From positions 62,001 to 126,000 of the forward strand of contig NZ_JAQIBD010000001.1 of NCBI RefSeq assembly GCF_030347965.1: a stretch of DNA of 64,000 bases, given 5' to 3'. The translations under genes and the position numbers were made by a program. Positions 41,290-52,043 of the stretch are shown here, piece by piece. The stretch comes from Sulfurovum zhangzhouensis (GTDB lineage Bacteria; Campylobacterota; Campylobacteria; Campylobacterales; Sulfurovaceae). The notes under the pieces were generated by a model that had not been told where the DNA came from, made no database searches, and saw only the letters and a program-made list of their open reading frames with translations. Position 1 is the first letter of the stretch. Each line of letters starts with the position of its first letter.

Positions 41290-43863
41290 TCATGATATAT
41301 TAACTACAACTTCTCCATTTTGAACATCAAATGCTACTGAACTTCCTTCCACAACTTTATCCTCTAGAATCAGTTCAGCCAATCTGTCTTCAACCACTTC
41401 ATAAAGTGCTCGTTTAAGCGGTCTTGCACCATAGACAGGATCGAATCCGGCTTCGGCAATATACTCTTTTGCATTTTGACTTAATGAAATCGTAATATCA
41501 CGCTCTGCAAGCTTTGATTGAATAGATTTAAAGAGGATATCAACAATGCTCGTGATCGCGTTCAGATCAAGCGGGTTGAATATCACCTGGTCATCCAGAC
41601 GGTTTAAGAACTCCGGCTTAAAGTGAAGCTTCAGTTCATTCAGTACCGCCTCTCTACGTTCATTTGGATCACTAATAGTCATGATCTTATCTGAAGCGAT
41701 ATTTGAGGTCATAATGATAATCGTATTTTTAAAATCTACAGTAACACCTTTATTATCTGTCAAACGTCCATCATCCAGAACTTGTAACAGTGTATTGAAA
41801 ACATCCGGATGTGCTTTTTCTATCTCATCAAAAAGTACAACAGAGTAAGGCTTACGGCGAACTGCCTCAGTAAGTTGTCCACCTTCTTCATATCCGACAT
41901 ACCCAGGAGGTGCACCGACCAAACGAGATGCTGCATGTTTTTCCATATACTCACTCATATCGATACGAATAAGCGATTTTTCACTGTCAAAGAGGAACTT
42001 AGCCAGTGTCTTAGCTACTTGTGTTTTACCTACCCCTGTTGGCCCCAGGAACATAAAGCTGCCGATAGGACGATTTACATCGCTCAGACCTGCTTTATTA
42101 CGTTTGATTGCTCTTGCAACAGCTTTCAGCGCTTCATCTTGCCCTACTACTTCTTCTTTGAGTACCTCTTCAATATGAAGGATCTTCTCTTTTTCACTTT
42201 GAAGCATTTTATTAACAGGGATACCTGTCCAGCGACTCACGATACTTGCGATCATCTCTTCATCTACAGAGTTCTTAAGTAAAGTACCCTCTTTCATCAT
42301 CAATGTCCACTTCTCTTCAAGTGAATTTAACTGCTGTTTAAGTGCCGGGATCTGCCCATGTTCTATCTCTGCAACTTTAGAGAAGTCTCCATCACGTTTA
42401 AGTGCTTCTGCCTGTGTTTTTAGCACATCGATCTGACTCTTCACATCTGCAATATCATTAAATGTCTGTTTTTCATTATCAAACTGATTCTGAAGCGTTA
42501 TCTTATGCTCTTCAAGATCAGCCAATTCTTTTTCGATCTCTTGAATACGTGCTGTATTTTTCTCGCTATCTTCCATTTTGAGGGCTTCTTTTTCAACCTG
42601 TAATGTAGAGATATCCCTTTTTGCTTTGGCAAGGTCAGTTGGTTCACTCTCAATTTGCATTTTAAGCTCTGCTGCCGCCTCATCAATAAGATCTATCGCT
42701 TTATCTGGTAAAAATCTGTCCGTGATATAACGATCCGATAACTTAGCAGCAGATACAAGTGCTGAATCAGTGATCGTTACATTATGGTGTGCTTCAAGTT
42801 TGTCTTTGATCCCTCTAAGGATCTGCAACGCTTCATTTATAGAAGGTTCATCAACTTTTACCGGTTGAAAACGTCTTTGAAGAGCAGCATCTTTTTCAAA
42901 GTACTTTCTATACTCTTTGAGTGTTGTTGCACCGATTGTATGCAATTCTCCACGTGCAAGTGCCGGTTTAAGGATATTAGCCGCATCCATACTTCCTTCA
43001 CTCGCCCCAGCACCGACAATGGTATGGATCTCATCGATAAAGAGGATAATGTTAGCTGCTTGTTTGACTTCATCGACTACTGCTTTAAGTCTATCCTCAA
43101 ATTCACCACGGTATTTGGCACCCGCAATCAATCTACTCATATCCAAACTGATGACACGCATATTTTGAAGGCTTAGAGGTACTTCTTTATTGACGATACG
43201 CTGTGCAAGTCCTTCCACAATAGCAGTCTTACCGGTTCCAGGTTCACCGATCAAGATAGGATTGTTTTTGGTTTTACGGATCAAAATCTGCATCATACGC
43301 TGAACCTCTTCATCACGACCAATAACCGGATCAAGTTCGCCATCTAATGCTTTTTTATTCAAATCAATACCGTATTGTGACAAAGCCTCAAGTGTTTCAT
43401 CTCCACTCTGAGAATCAATGCTTTTACCTCCACGGATTGATTCTAGTGTCTTCTTAAATTCAGAGATATCAAGATATTTTCCTATAACATCTTTGATAAA
43501 GCCCTCATTGGTATTAGCCATAAGCCACGTATCAACTGCAAGATACTGATCACCCTGAGCTGTCATTACTCCCTCAGCACTCTGCAATGAACGTACAAGA
43601 TTCATCGAAAGTTTTATATTCTCTTTTGTTACTGTTGATACAGTAGGTAACCTGCCTGATTGACTTTTTGCTTCCAGTTCAATCGCTGCTTTATCAACAT
43701 TCATTTTGTTGAGTGCTTGATGTAAAATTGATTGAGTGTTTGTTAAAAGCGCCCATATCAAATGTATTGGTTCTACTTCCTGGTTTTTATTGTGCAATGC
43801 TAAAGAGACACCTGATTCTATAGTACTCTGCATCTGATTGGTTAATTTTTCTAATATACTCAT
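41290..43863 (-). CDS. clpB: Disaggregase ClpB
   Basis: An 857-residue Hsp100 ATPase, the same length as E. coli ClpB. The N-domain covers about 1-145. The first AAA+ domain has [13 protein letters not shown] (Walker A) and [14 protein letters not shown]. The middle coiled coil (about 400-520) that separates ClpB from ClpA is present. The second AAA+ domain has [11 protein letters not shown] and [17 protein letters not shown]. It rescues aggregated proteins with DnaK. The ATG at 43863 has AGAGGAG seven bases upstream, so the TTG seven codons earlier is rejected. Transcription starts from a consensus housekeeping promoter. Confidence 0.97.
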   Translation of the reverse strand: MSILEKLTNQMQSTIESGVSLALHNKNQEVEPIHLIWALLTNTQSILHQALNKMNVDKAAIELEAKSQSGRLPTVSTVTKENIKLSMNLVRSLQSAEGVMTAQGDQYLAVDTWLMANTNEGFIKDVIGKYLDISEFKKTLESIRGGKSIDSQSGDETLEALSQYGIDLNKKALDGELDPVIGRDEEVQRMMQILIRKTKNNPILIGEPGTGKTAIVEGLAQRIVNKEVPLSLQNMRVISLDMSRLIAGAKYRGEFEDRLKAVVDEVKQAANIILFIDEIHTIVGAGASEGSMDAANILKPALARGELHTIGATTLKEYRKYFEKDAALQRRFQPVKVDEPSINEALQILRGIKDKLEAHHNVTITDSALVSAAKLSDRYITDRFLPDKAIDLIDEAAAELKMQIESEPTDLAKAKRDISTLQVEKEALKMEDSEKNTARIQEIEKELADLEEHKITLQNQFDNEKQTFNDIADVKSQIDVLKTQAEALKRDGDFSKVAEIEHGQIPALKQQLNSLEEKWTLMMKEGTLLKNSVDEEMIASIVSRWTGIPVNKMLQSEKEKILHIEEVLKEEVVGQDEALKAVARAIKRNKAGLSDVNRPIGSFMFLGPTGVGKTQVAKTLAKFLFDSEKSLIRIDMSEYMEKHAASRLVGAPPGYVGYEEGGQLTEAVRRKPYSVVLFDEIEKAHPDVFNTLLQVLDDGRLTDNKGVTVDFKNTIIIMTSNIASDKIMTISDPNERREAVLNELKLHFKPEFLNRLDDQVIFNPLDLNAITSIVDILFKSIQSKLAERDITISLSQNAKEYIAEAGFDPVYGARPLKRALYEVVEDRLAELILEDKVVEGSSVAFDVQNGEVVVNIS

Positions 43864-43893
43864 TTTTATACTCCTCTTACACAATTATTTTAA

Positions 43894-43923
43894 ATTATAC
43901 AAACTTTAGTCACTTATTGTCAA
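43894..43923 (-). promoter_or_regulatory. Consensus sigma-70 promoter of clpB
   Basis: On the minus strand TTGACA (43923-43918) and TATAAT (43899-43894) are both perfect, with an 18-bp spacer, 31 bp before the ATG. No CIRCE or HspR-type inverted repeat is seen around it, so heat control, if any, is not evident from this sequence. Confidence 0.75.
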
Positions 43924-44045
43924 GTTTATTTAGTCTTTTGATTAAAAACCAACTTTTAATACTTATACTAAAAGGTTAACCGATATTCAAGTGATTTTTT
44001 AATAAAATAATACACTTAATTCTTTGCGCAGGACAAACTACTATT

Positions 44046-45395
44046 ATGATACAAAAAAGTAAAAAAGTCATTACAGCCGGACTGCTTGCTACCCTTGTCG
44101 GTAGTTATTTTATGGGAGTATTTGCTCACGCAGAGATCACACCAAAACAATCTTCTGCAAAAGAAAAGCTAGAAGCGTATCTCAAATTCACACAAATCCT
44201 TAATGTCATCGAAACACAGTATGTTGATGAAGTCAATACCACTGAACTGGTCGACAAAGCACTCAAGGGACTTTTAAACAACCTTGATGCACACTCAACA
44301 TTTATGGATACAAAAGCATATAAAGACCTTAGTGTTCAAACCAAAGGTGAATTTGGCGGATTGGGTGTTTCTATAGGAATGAAAGACGGTGCTCTTACGG
44401 TTATCGCACCAATTAATGGTACACCTGCAGACAAAGCGGGATTAAAAGCTGGAGATATTATCCTGAAAATCGATGATAAAGCAACTATCGGTATGGATAT
44501 TGATGAATCAGTAAAACTAATGCGAGGAAAACCTGGTAGTGATGTAACTCTGACTATCATTAGACAGAAAGAGACAAAACCGCTTGAAATCAAGATCACA
44601 AGAGATATTATCAAGATTCAATCTGTCTATGTAAAGTCTATCGACAACAACCTGCTCTATCTGCACATCGCATCATTTGATCAGAAGGTCGTTGATGATG
44701 TTCAAAAAGCAATAAAAGAACATAATAATACTAAAGGAATTTTACTGGACCTACGTAATAATCCAGGTGGTTTACTTGATCAAGCCGTAGGTCTTGTTGA
44801 CCTATTTGTTGATAATGGCATCATTGTTTCACAAAAAGGCCGATCATCCATTGAAAATATTGAATATAAGGCAACTAAGCAGGATAGTGATGCAAAAACA
44901 CCTATCGTTGTACTTGTCAATGGCGGGTCTGCATCTGCTTCTGAGATCGTTTCCGGTGCTTTACAGGACTTCAAACGTGCGATCATTGTTGGTGAAAAAA
45001 CGTTTGGTAAAGGTTCAGTACAAGTAGTTATGCCTGTAGGTATGGATGAAGCTGTAAAACTTACCGTAGCAAGATACTACCTGCCAAGCGGCAGAACAAT
45101 ACAAGCTGAAGGTGTGACACCGGATATTACTGTACATCTTGGAAAGATTGAGTATATAGAAGACCCTATGCTTCTCAAAGAAAAAGAGCTTAAAAAGCAC
45201 TTGACTAATGAACTTGAAAAGATCAACAACGGCAACAATAAAAATAATAAAAAAGTACTGACTAAAAGCAAAGAAAACAATGAAACAAAGGCGGATGATT
45301 CCATTATCACTGATACGCAGCTCTATGAAGATGCGCAACTCAAAAGTGCAGTGGATATCCTAAAAGCATTAATCATCACAAATAAAGGAAAGTAG
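44046..45395 (+). CDS. ctpA: C-terminal processing peptidase (S41 family)
   Basis: A 449-residue exported serine protease with a signal or anchor helix (about 9-27) and a PDZ domain (about 95-180; [28 protein letters not shown]). The catalytic domain contains [15 protein letters not shown], the nucleophile Ser in [10 protein letters not shown] and the general-base Lys in [11 protein letters not shown]. It trims or degrades periplasmic proteins from their C-termini. The last 80 residues are Lys/Asn-rich and low in complexity. It heads a plus-strand run of eight genes with gaps of at most 11 bp; purC starts two bases after its stop. Confidence 0.93.
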   Translation: MIQKSKKVITAGLLATLVGSYFMGVFAHAEITPKQSSAKEKLEAYLKFTQILNVIETQYVDEVNTTELVDKALKGLLNNLDAHSTFMDTKAYKDLSVQTKGEFGGLGVSIGMKDGALTVIAPINGTPADKAGLKAGDIILKIDDKATIGMDIDESVKLMRGKPGSDVTLTIIRQKETKPLEIKITRDIIKIQSVYVKSIDNNLLYLHIASFDQKVVDDVQKAIKEHNNTKGILLDLRNNPGGLLDQAVGLVDLFVDNGIIVSQKGRSSIENIEYKATKQDSDAKTPIVVLVNGGSASASEIVSGALQDFKRAIIVGEKTFGKGSVQVVMPVGMDEAVKLTVARYYLPSGRTIQAEGVTPDITVHLGKIEYIEDPMLLKEKELKKHLTNELEKINNGNNKNNKKVLTKSKENNETKADDSIITDTQLYEDAQLKSAVDILKALIITNKGK

Positions 45396-45397
45396 TA

Positions 45398-46111
45398 ATG
45401 ACAAAAACAGAACTGCTCTACGAAGGTAAAGCAAAAAAGATCTGGCGAACAGAAGATCCAAGTCTTCTAATCTCTGAATTTAAGGACTCTTTGACAGCGT
45501 TTAACGGCGAGTTGAAATCAAGTGAGGAAGGTAAAGGCGCACTTAACAATGAGATTTCGACTGAACTTTTCAAATATCTCAATGAAAAAGGTATCCCTAC
45601 TCACTTTGTAGATACTATCGATGAGAACCATATGCTTCACAAAAAAGCAGAAGTCATTAAGATTGAAGTGATCGTACGTAATATTGCTACAGGAAGTTTA
45701 AGCCGTAACCTCGGTATTGCTGAGAAAACAGTTCTTCCATTTACACTTGTTGAATTTGACTACAAGAACGATGAACTGGGTGATCCAAAACTCAATGATC
45801 AGCACTGTCTGATTTTGAACCTTGTTAACAATACTGATGAGCTTGATTATATCAGATATATGGCAAGACGTATCAACAAGATTCTAAGTGAGTTCTATGC
45901 ACAACTTGATATCACTTTGGTCGATTTCAAACTTGAATTTGGTAGAGATAAAGACGATAACATCATACTGATTGATGAGCTTAGTCCGGATAACTTCAGA
46001 CTTTGGGATACTAAAACACAAGAGAAACTTGACAAAGATAGATTTAGACAGGGATTAGGTGGTCTTACAGAGGCTTACAGACAAGTTCTAGAAAGAATTA
46101 AAAACAGATAA
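45398..46111 (+). CDS. purC: SAICAR synthetase
   Basis: A 237-residue enzyme with the family segments [47 protein letters not shown] and [16 protein letters not shown]. It ligates aspartate to CAIR in purine biosynthesis, consuming ATP. The length matches E. coli PurC (237). AAGGAAAG precedes the ATG. It is followed by purS and purQ, so three steps or subunits of the pathway are encoded together. Confidence 0.97.
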   Translation: MTKTELLYEGKAKKIWRTEDPSLLISEFKDSLTAFNGELKSSEEGKGALNNEISTELFKYLNEKGIPTHFVDTIDENHMLHKKAEVIKIEVIVRNIATGSLSRNLGIAEKTVLPFTLVEFDYKNDELGDPKLNDQHCLILNLVNNTDELDYIRYMARRINKILSEFYAQLDITLVDFKLEFGRDKDDNIILIDELSPDNFRLWDTKTQEKLDKDRFRQGLGGLTEAYRQVLERIKNR

Positions 46112-46122
46112 GGATAATTGAA

Positions 46123-46362
46123 ATGAAGGTAATCGTAAACGTATTTCTAAAAGAGGGAGTTCTTGATCCACAGGGTAAGGCTGCACACCATGCACTTACT
46201 TCACTTGGTTTTGAAGGTGTAAATGATGTACGTATCGGTAAGCAAATCGTACTGGATATTGATGCATCTGATAAAGCTGAAGCCGAAGCAAAAGTAAAAG
46301 AGATGTCAGAAACACTTCTTGCAAATACAGTTATTGAAGATTATTCTATAGAGATAGCATAA
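46123..46362 (+). CDS. purS: FGAM synthase subunit PurS
   Basis: A 79-residue protein with the PurS pattern: VNVFLKEGVLDPQGKAAHHAL, then LGFEGVNDVRIGK and the C-terminal MSETLLANTVIEDYSIEI. It bridges PurL and PurQ in the three-subunit phosphoribosylformylglycinamidine synthase. Its stop overlaps the purQ start by one base (TAATG), consistent with coupled synthesis of complex partners. purL itself is not in the window. Confidence 0.95.
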   Translation: MKVIVNVFLKEGVLDPQGKAAHHALTSLGFEGVNDVRIGKQIVLDIDASDKAEAEAKVKEMSETLLANTVIEDYSIEIA

Positions 46363-47033
46363 TGAAAGTAGCAGTCCTTAGATTTCCTGGAACAAACTGT
46401 GAGTTTGATACGCAATATGCGTTTGAAAAACTAGGTCATGAAACTGAGCTTGTTTGGCATGAAGAGACAACTATTCCTCAAGGAGTTGATCTAATTGTAG
46501 TACCTGGGGGATTCAGTTACGGAGATTATCTGAGATCAGGTTCTATCGCTAGATTTGCTCCGGTGATGAAAGCTGTAAAAGAGTATGCCGACAATGGAGG
46601 TAAAGTACTTGGAATCTGTAACGGTTTTCAGATCCTGACTGAAGCTGGCTTATTGCCAGGTGCATTGAAGCGTAACAATAACCTACACTTTATCTCAAAG
46701 CATCAGAAACTTTGTGTTGTCAATAACGATAATGCTTTTTTAAACAAGTGTGAGAATGGTGAAGTACTTAATATTCCTATCGCTCATGCAGATGGTAACT
46801 ATTATATTGATGATGAGAGTCTAGCTAAAATGGAAGAGAATGGTCAGGTCCTTCTTCGTTACTCTGATGCAGAAGGAAACCGTGTTGTAGTGAATGGATC
46901 GGTAACATCAATCGCCGGTGTTTGCAATGAAACAAAAAATGTTTTTGGTCTCATGCCACACCCTGAACGTGCGTTGGAAACGATTTTGGGTTCAGAAGAC
47001 GGCATTAAGATGCTTCAAGGGTTTGAAGCGTAA
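46362..47033 (+). CDS. purQ: FGAM synthase glutaminase subunit PurQ
   Basis: A 223-residue class I glutamine amidotransferase. The nucleophile Cys is in VLGICNGFQIL, and the His-Glu pair is in MPHPERALE near the C-terminus. RFPGTNCEFDTQYAFEKLGH at the start is typical of PurQ. It supplies ammonia to PurL. It overlaps purS and the next gene by one base each. Confidence 0.96.
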   Translation: MKVAVLRFPGTNCEFDTQYAFEKLGHETELVWHEETTIPQGVDLIVVPGGFSYGDYLRSGSIARFAPVMKAVKEYADNGGKVLGICNGFQILTEAGLLPGALKRNNNLHFISKHQKLCVVNNDNAFLNKCENGEVLNIPIAHADGNYYIDDESLAKMEENGQVLLRYSDAEGNRVVVNGSVTSIAGVCNETKNVFGLMPHPERALETILGSEDGIKMLQGFEA

Positions 47034-48079
47034 TGCTATACCTTTATCGCTCTCTGCTGCTCATCATAGGTATCTTCTTTGCCTTAAGTATTCAGCTTAA
47101 TGCAGAGAGCGTATACCAATACAGCTACTTTCCAAAGAAGATTTATAAAAACCAGGTATTCCCTGTTACCGTGATCGGTATCAATAGTAAACAAGACCAA
47201 ATACCGGCGTTTACCTTTGATCCAGGTAGTGATATCAAACCATTGTCGAACAAACCGCTTGTAATCAACAATAATAATGACAGCTTCTATACCTTTTACT
47301 TTAAGGCTAAAGATCGTGGTATACGCGTCCCTGCACTACGTATAACTACTTCCTCTAATTACACAGAACTTCCATCAGGTTTTGTCCCGCTTACAGCATT
47401 AGAACCGAGAGAAGACTTCTGTGGTGTGATCGCTGCAGATATGAAAGTAAAGAACTCTCAGGTTTCTAACTATGATGAGACCAATCATATCGTCACTCTT
47501 AATATAGAAGCCAATGAAGCAAATCTTGAAGATATGAAGCTTAGTACTGTTGAAGAGAGTGGAATCGAAGATATCTTAAGAGATAATGCAAAAGTTCATG
47601 GAGACTTCTATGCAATTATACCTACTGCACAAAAAGAACTGAAATTTACCTACTTTAACACGATTCAACATCAATACATATCTCTACAAATACCTGTGGA
47701 TGTTAAAGATGCATCCGTATCTGCACATGCTGAACTCAATCCAAAAGAAGATAGTTTTGAACAGATCAAAAAATTTACACTTGTTACTTTAACACTTTTT
47801 ATGTTTGTAATGTTCTTGTTTAAAAGAGATTTCTTTTTCCTAGTTGTAGGGGTCGTGTCATTTATTACCCTGCTTACTCTCTACATTCCGCACAAAACAA
47901 TATGTATAAAGCAAGGAGCACCACTTTATATCCTGCCTACACATACAAGTACAGTCAGTACATACTTGGATGACAAACTTGAAGCACCAATATTGGGTGA
48001 GCGTAAGCAGTATCTCAAAATTGAGACAAAACAAGGAATTATAGGATGGGTAAAAAATGAAGATCTTTGCGAAAATTAG
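47033..48079 (+). CDS. Membrane protein with Ig-like exoplasmic part and SH3-like C-terminus
   Basis: A 348-residue protein with a signal peptide (about 1-24). A beta-rich extracytoplasmic region (25-235) resembles the BatD-like start (YFPKKIYKNQVFPVTVIGI). Two membrane helices follow (about 243-260 and 266-283). A C-terminal SH3-like domain (about 290-346; APLYILPTHTSTVSTY, IETKQGIIGWVKNEDLC) ends the protein. The family name is not known to me. Its one-base overlap with purQ and 23-bp overlap with plsC place it in the same transcript, though no functional tie to purines is evident. Confidence 0.75.
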   Translation: MLYLYRSLLLIIGIFFALSIQLNAESVYQYSYFPKKIYKNQVFPVTVIGINSKQDQIPAFTFDPGSDIKPLSNKPLVINNNNDSFYTFYFKAKDRGIRVPALRITTSSNYTELPSGFVPLTALEPREDFCGVIAADMKVKNSQVSNYDETNHIVTLNIEANEANLEDMKLSTVEESGIEDILRDNAKVHGDFYAIIPTAQKELKFTYFNTIQHQYISLQIPVDVKDASVSAHAELNPKEDSFEQIKKFTLVTLTLFMFVMFLFKRDFFFLVVGVVSFITLLTLYIPHKTICIKQGAPLYILPTHTSTVSTYLDDKLEAPILGERKQYLKIETKQGIIGWVKNEDLCEN

Positions 48080-48767
48080 ATTTTACTGGGGTGCATTTGT
48101 TATTGCATTCATAGTAGGAGTACTCATGATCCCCTTGATTACGCTTTTCCCTGCTCAGAAGGGAAAGATCATGCACTACCTTAACAGAATCATTCTTTTT
48201 TTGATGAATAGTAAAGTCGAACAAGTGGGTCTTGCAGATCCTAATGCAGATATGATCGTTATGAACCATCAAGGAATTATAGATATCATCGCTATGGAAG
48301 CACTTCAAACTGGACATTTAAGATGGGTAGCAAAAAAAGAGCTTTTTGATATTGTATGGTATGGACATTTGCTGAAGAACGGTGATATGATCTCTATTGA
48401 TAGAGAAAATAAAAAGGGCCTCATTAAGATGATCAAAGATGTTAAAGAGTCTTTGGAAGTTAAAAACCGTAAAGTTGTCATCTTTCCTGAAGGCACCCGC
48501 GCTAAACACCAGAAGCTGCTTCCTTTTAAATCAGGTACAAAATTCATTGCTGAGAACATGAAGCTTAAGGTACAGCCGGTAGTAGTCACAGGAAGCAAAT
48601 GGGTACTCAATGAACATGATAAAACCTGCCACAGCGGTACGGTAAAGTATATTTATCTACCAACTATTGATGTAAGTAAGGCAGATGATACGTGGTTTGA
48701 AGATTTGCATACAAAAATGCAGGAGGAGATAAATCGTGAGTTCCATCACCATCATCGCAGTCGCTAG
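48057..48767 (+). CDS. plsC: 1-acyl-sn-glycerol-3-phosphate acyltransferase (PlsC type)
   Basis: A 236-residue acyltransferase with a membrane helix at about 12-30. The HX4D catalytic motif is present as NHQGIID, followed by RWVAKKELFDI, FPEGTRAKHQKLLPFKSGT and VVVTGSKW. It should acylate lysophosphatidic acid at sn-2 in phospholipid synthesis. The C-terminus ends in a run of four His residues that is encoded by the 32-bp overlap with crcB. Its start lies within the preceding gene. Confidence 0.9.
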   Translation: MKIFAKIRFYWGAFVIAFIVGVLMIPLITLFPAQKGKIMHYLNRIILFLMNSKVEQVGLADPNADMIVMNHQGIIDIIAMEALQTGHLRWVAKKELFDIVWYGHLLKNGDMISIDRENKKGLIKMIKDVKESLEVKNRKVVIFPEGTRAKHQKLLPFKSGTKFIAENMKLKVQPVVVTGSKWVLNEHDKTCHSGTVKYIYLPTIDVSKADDTWFEDLHTKMQEEINREFHHHHRSR

Positions 48768-49122
48768 TGGAGGTGCTATCGGTGCGACATTGAGACTCCT
48801 TATCAACGGTATAGTTAATAAGCACTTTGCTCATGTACTTCCCCTTGGTACACTTGCTGTAAATCTTATAGGAAGTCTTTTGATCGGTATGCTCTTTGCT
48901 TATTTCCATCATAACAGCAGTTTCCCTCCATATATAAAGACATTTTTGGTTACAGGTATTCTTGGTGCACTGACCACCTACTCTACTTTCGCCATAGAGA
49001 GTTTCTTTTTACTTGAAGCCGGTCATTTTATGCAAGCATTTGCCAACATAGTACTTAACCTCTTTGGAACGATCCTGTTAGCAGGATTAGGTTATTTATT
49101 AGTATTAAATTTTACAAAATAG
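48736..49122 (+). CDS. crcB: Fluoride channel CrcB/Fluc
   Basis: A 128-residue protein with four membrane helices. Family motifs are GGAIGATLRLLI, PLGTLAVNLIGSLLIG with the pore Asn, and GILGALTTYSTFAIE with the Thr/Tyr/Ser/Thr and Phe residues of the dual-topology channel. It exports toxic fluoride as a homodimer. The GTG start overlaps plsC by 32 bp and is set by AGGAGGA eight bases upstream. No fluoride riboswitch is present, as expected inside an operon. Confidence 0.92.
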   Translation: MSSITIIAVASGGAIGATLRLLINGIVNKHFAHVLPLGTLAVNLIGSLLIGMLFAYFHHNSSFPPYIKTFLVTGILGALTTYSTFAIESFFLLEAGHFMQAFANIVLNLFGTILLAGLGYLLVLNFTK

Positions 49123-49129
49123 GAAAAAC

Positions 49130-49396
49130 ATGTCAACGCTAAGAGAAGAAGTAGAAAAACATATTCGTAAACTTATCCTTCCACTTAAAGAAGAAAACGA
49201 ACTAAAAGAAGTACTCAAGGTCAGACTGACCAAAAAAGAATTCAAATTACTTCAAGGATGGGCTGAAGGTACCAATCAAACGGATCTTGTACAACAGCTC
49301 AATCTGGATGAAGAAAAGTATGGTGATCTTTCTATAAAGCTAATCAAGAAACTCAACCAGGAGAAATTGAAACAAGAAATGATGGTTGGTTTGTAA
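49130..49396 (+). CDS. Uncharacterised 88-residue helical protein
   Basis: A small soluble protein rich in Lys, Glu and Leu, almost certainly all-helical (REEVEKHIRKLILPLKEENE, KEFKLLQGWAEGTNQTDLVQQL). The middle part LQGWAEGTNQTDLVQQLNLDEEKY recalls a helix-turn-helix-like segment but no DNA-binding family is recognised. AGGAA lies before the ATG, seven bases after crcB. It is the last gene of the ctpA-pur-plsC-crcB run. Confidence 0.7.
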   Translation: MSTLREEVEKHIRKLILPLKEENELKEVLKVRLTKKEFKLLQGWAEGTNQTDLVQQLNLDEEKYGDLSIKLIKKLNQEKLKQEMMVGL

Positions 49397-49407
49397 GTTT
49401 TAAAAAA

Positions 49408-50616
49408 TTAACCGTCATTGTACTCACGCTTGCACAACCATTTCAAAATAAATGGCGGTACTATCGTAGTGAGTACGATCACAAAGATCAAGACTGCATA
49501 GATCTCATTCCCAATGATTCCATTGATTCTCCCTATCTCAGCAAATATTAGTCCTACCTCACCTCTAGGTATCATTGATACACCGATCATAGATTTATAG
49601 TAAAAACTATAACCATTGACTAAAAATGCCCCTAGATACTTACCAAGTACAGCAACAATAAACAGCATAAAACTCATTATCCAAAAAGAAGATGATGTAA
49701 AATCTATAATTTTTAGGTTCATAGAGAGCCCTACAGTCACAAAAAATATTGGCGTGAACATATGCATAATAGGATTGATCGAATGAGTGATTTTCTCCAA
49801 AAAGTCCTCATCTTTTTGCAAGCTGGCACCAAAAGGAATGATAAATCTACGTGACAAAGCTATACCTGCAGAAAAAGCACCTAATATTTCCGGTGCACCT
49901 GCTAAATGTGCCAGATAGGCGAAAAAAACGATCAAAGATATGATCGATGTCGGTATAAACCCCGGTACTCTTGAGAACTTGTCCAGTTTTCGTAACAGTA
50001 AAGAAAAATAATGTGCTAAAAACGGAGCAAAAACTAAAAATGTAATAATGAATGCAGTTACACTCATTGTATGTTTGAGACTCACCTCTTGATGAAGTGC
50101 ATAATCATAGATAAATACCAGTAATATGACACCTATAATATCATCCAATACTGCTGCACCGATGACAACCTGGGCCATACTGCTGTTTTCTTGCTTAAGA
50201 TCTTTAAGGACCCTAAGAGTAATTCCTATGCTGGTTGCAGTCAATGTGCCGCCTATAAACAAAGAAACTTCAGGAGAAAGATGAAAGAAATAGTAGGATA
50301 CCAAAAATGCTGTTATAAAAGGTGATATCACACCAAAAAATGCAACTATAGTCGCTTGTTTCCCAGCTTCTTTAAGACGTTGAAAATCTGTATTCAGCCC
50401 TACTTCAAACAACAAGAGGATGATACCGATCTCTGCTAGGATCTTTAAAATTTCATTTACTTCTATAAGTTCCAGAAAAGAGCTTCCCAGCAATACACCC
50501 GCACTTAGTTCACCAAGTACAGCCGGAATACCAAATCGGGAAAATACTTCACCGAGTAATCGGGCACTTACAAGAATTAAAAAAAGCGTTAAAAAAAATT
50601 CGTGTACTTCTATCAT
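49408..50616 (-). CDS. CPA2-type cation:proton antiporter
   Basis: A 402-residue protein with about 12-13 membrane helices and the Na/H exchanger fold. LGELSAGVLLGSSFLELIE and EIGIILLLFEVGLNTDFQRL are typical CPA2 segments. The ion-binding Asp-Asp pair is in VVIGAAVLDDIIGVILL, and MIPRGEVGLIFAEIG lies near the end. It lacks the RCK/TrkA domain of KefB/KefC. It probably exchanges sodium or potassium for protons. It stands alone on the minus strand, convergent with the 88-residue gene. Confidence 0.9.
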   Translation of the reverse strand: MIEVHEFFLTLFLILVSARLLGEVFSRFGIPAVLGELSAGVLLGSSFLELIEVNEILKILAEIGIILLLFEVGLNTDFQRLKEAGKQATIVAFFGVISPFITAFLVSYYFFHLSPEVSLFIGGTLTATSIGITLRVLKDLKQENSSMAQVVIGAAVLDDIIGVILLVFIYDYALHQEVSLKHTMSVTAFIITFLVFAPFLAHYFSLLLRKLDKFSRVPGFIPTSIISLIVFFAYLAHLAGAPEILGAFSAGIALSRRFIIPFGASLQKDEDFLEKITHSINPIMHMFTPIFFVTVGLSMNLKIIDFTSSSFWIMSFMLFIVAVLGKYLGAFLVNGYSFYYKSMIGVSMIPRGEVGLIFAEIGRINGIIGNEIYAVLIFVIVLTTIVPPFILKWLCKREYNDG

Positions 50617-50719
50617 AATGTGACTATTATACTGGAAATATTATACATAGTGGACTTTTATCTATAAACATTTTTTGATATCATAGATAAAATAATGAGA
50701 TTTAATTCAAAAGAAGTAC

Positions 50720-52039
50720 TTACTTCCTTCCTTTCTTTTTATCTTTAGTGCTTTTATTTTCATCATAGACTTTAAAACCATCGCGCTTCGTTGTTTTTCG
50801 TTTTTTGGTTTTTGAAAAAGTCGTTGATTTTTTCTTTTTACTTCCAAAAGCACCATCTGTACTTTTCTTTTTATCGCTCTTTCTGGCACCTTTTTGAGTA
50901 CCTAGCACTTTTGGTGCATACCCTTCAAGGTTCTCTTTGGGAAGAGGCCTCCCCAGCATACGTTCAACATCTCTTAATGCAACCATTTCGCTAGGTGAGA
51001 TCAGAGTAATAGCGAGTCCTGCTTTCCCTGCTCTTCCGGTACGGCCGATACGGTGGATAAAATCTTGTGTTACATGGGGAATATCATAACTGAAGACAAC
51101 CTCAAGACTAGGTATATCCAAACCTCTTGCTGCAATATCTGTTGCAACTAATACACGAATCTTGCCCTCTTTGAAATCGCTCAATGCTCTACTGCGCTCA
51201 CCAGAACTCTTCTCACCGTGAATCACAGCTGTTTTAAGTCCAGAAAGTTCTAGTTCTTCGGCGACCATGTCTGCTTCAGCTCTTTTTCTTACAAAAACCA
51301 TCACCATGGAATAATTTCTTGATCCTATTAGATAAGAAAGTAGTTCTGCTTTTTTCTCTGCTTCTACCGGATAAACAACCTGTTTTACCAAAGAGGCAGC
51401 TGTTCCCATATTATCTACTTCGATACGTTTTGGCTTATGCAGTACCTCACGCGATAGTTTTTTCAGAGGTGCAGAAAGCGTAGCAGAAATCAATATATTC
51501 TGTCTTGTTTCCGGAAGATGCTGAAAAATTTGAGAAACTTCATTGAGAAATCCCATATCAAGGATTGTATCTGCTTCATCCATTACTAAGAACTTGATTG
51601 TTTTAAGATCAATATGATTTTTCCCAATATGCTCTAATAAACGCCCTGTCGTAGCGATAATGATATCAACACCATTTTTTAGTCTATTAGTCTGTGCACT
51701 GAAATTGGCACCGCCATAAAGCACTTCACTTTTGAGTGGGAGAAACTCTCCATACTCAACAAAACTCTGATGCACCTGCTTAGCAAGTTCACGTGTGGGT
51801 ACAAGGATCAATGCTTTGGGATAATGTTTCCCCTCTTCAAATTTTCCGGCCAGGTCCTGAAGGATCGGGAGTGCAAATGCAGCCGTCTTACCGGTACCGG
51901 TTTGTGCACCGGCTAAGACATCATGGCCTGAAAAAATTACTGGAATGAGCTCTTTTTGTATCGGGGTTGCATCACTATAAGCTTTTTTCTCTAATGCCTT
52001 TAAAATTGATGGTTTTAAATGTAACTCAGAAAAAGACAT
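50720..52039 (-). CDS. DEAD-box RNA helicase (RhlE-like)
   Basis: A 439-residue helicase: Q motif (SDATPIQKELIP), Walker A AQTGTGKTAAF, PTRELAKQV, DEAD in VMDEADTILDMGF, SAT, RGLDIPSLEVV and HRIGRTGRAGK. The C-terminal 70 residues are a basic Lys/Ser/Thr-rich tail (KGARKSDKKKST, TKKRKTTKRD) that probably binds RNA. It likely works in ribosome assembly or mRNA turnover. It follows the CNNM gene by four bases, in one transcript with mgtE. A second DEAD-box gene is at 59962. Confidence 0.93.
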   Translation of the reverse strand: MSFSELHLKPSILKALEKKAYSDATPIQKELIPVIFSGHDVLAGAQTGTGKTAAFALPILQDLAGKFEEGKHYPKALILVPTRELAKQVHQSFVEYGEFLPLKSEVLYGGANFSAQTNRLKNGVDIIIATTGRLLEHIGKNHIDLKTIKFLVMDEADTILDMGFLNEVSQIFQHLPETRQNILISATLSAPLKKLSREVLHKPKRIEVDNMGTAASLVKQVVYPVEAEKKAELLSYLIGSRNYSMVMVFVRKRAEADMVAEELELSGLKTAVIHGEKSSGERSRALSDFKEGKIRVLVATDIAARGLDIPSLEVVFSYDIPHVTQDFIHRIGRTGRAGKAGLAITLISPSEMVALRDVERMLGRPLPKENLEGYAPKVLGTQKGARKSDKKKSTDGAFGSKKKKSTTFSKTKKRKTTKRDGFKVYDENKSTKDKKKGRK

Positions 52040-52043
52040 TGCT

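Noticed and set aside
43864-44045. CIRCE or HspR operator before clpB
   Set aside because: No TTAGCACTC-type or CTTGAGT-type inverted repeat was found; the promoter is a plain sigma-70 consensus.
48700-48736. A fluoride riboswitch before crcB
   Set aside because: The sequence is plsC coding sequence and has no crcB-motif pseudoknot.
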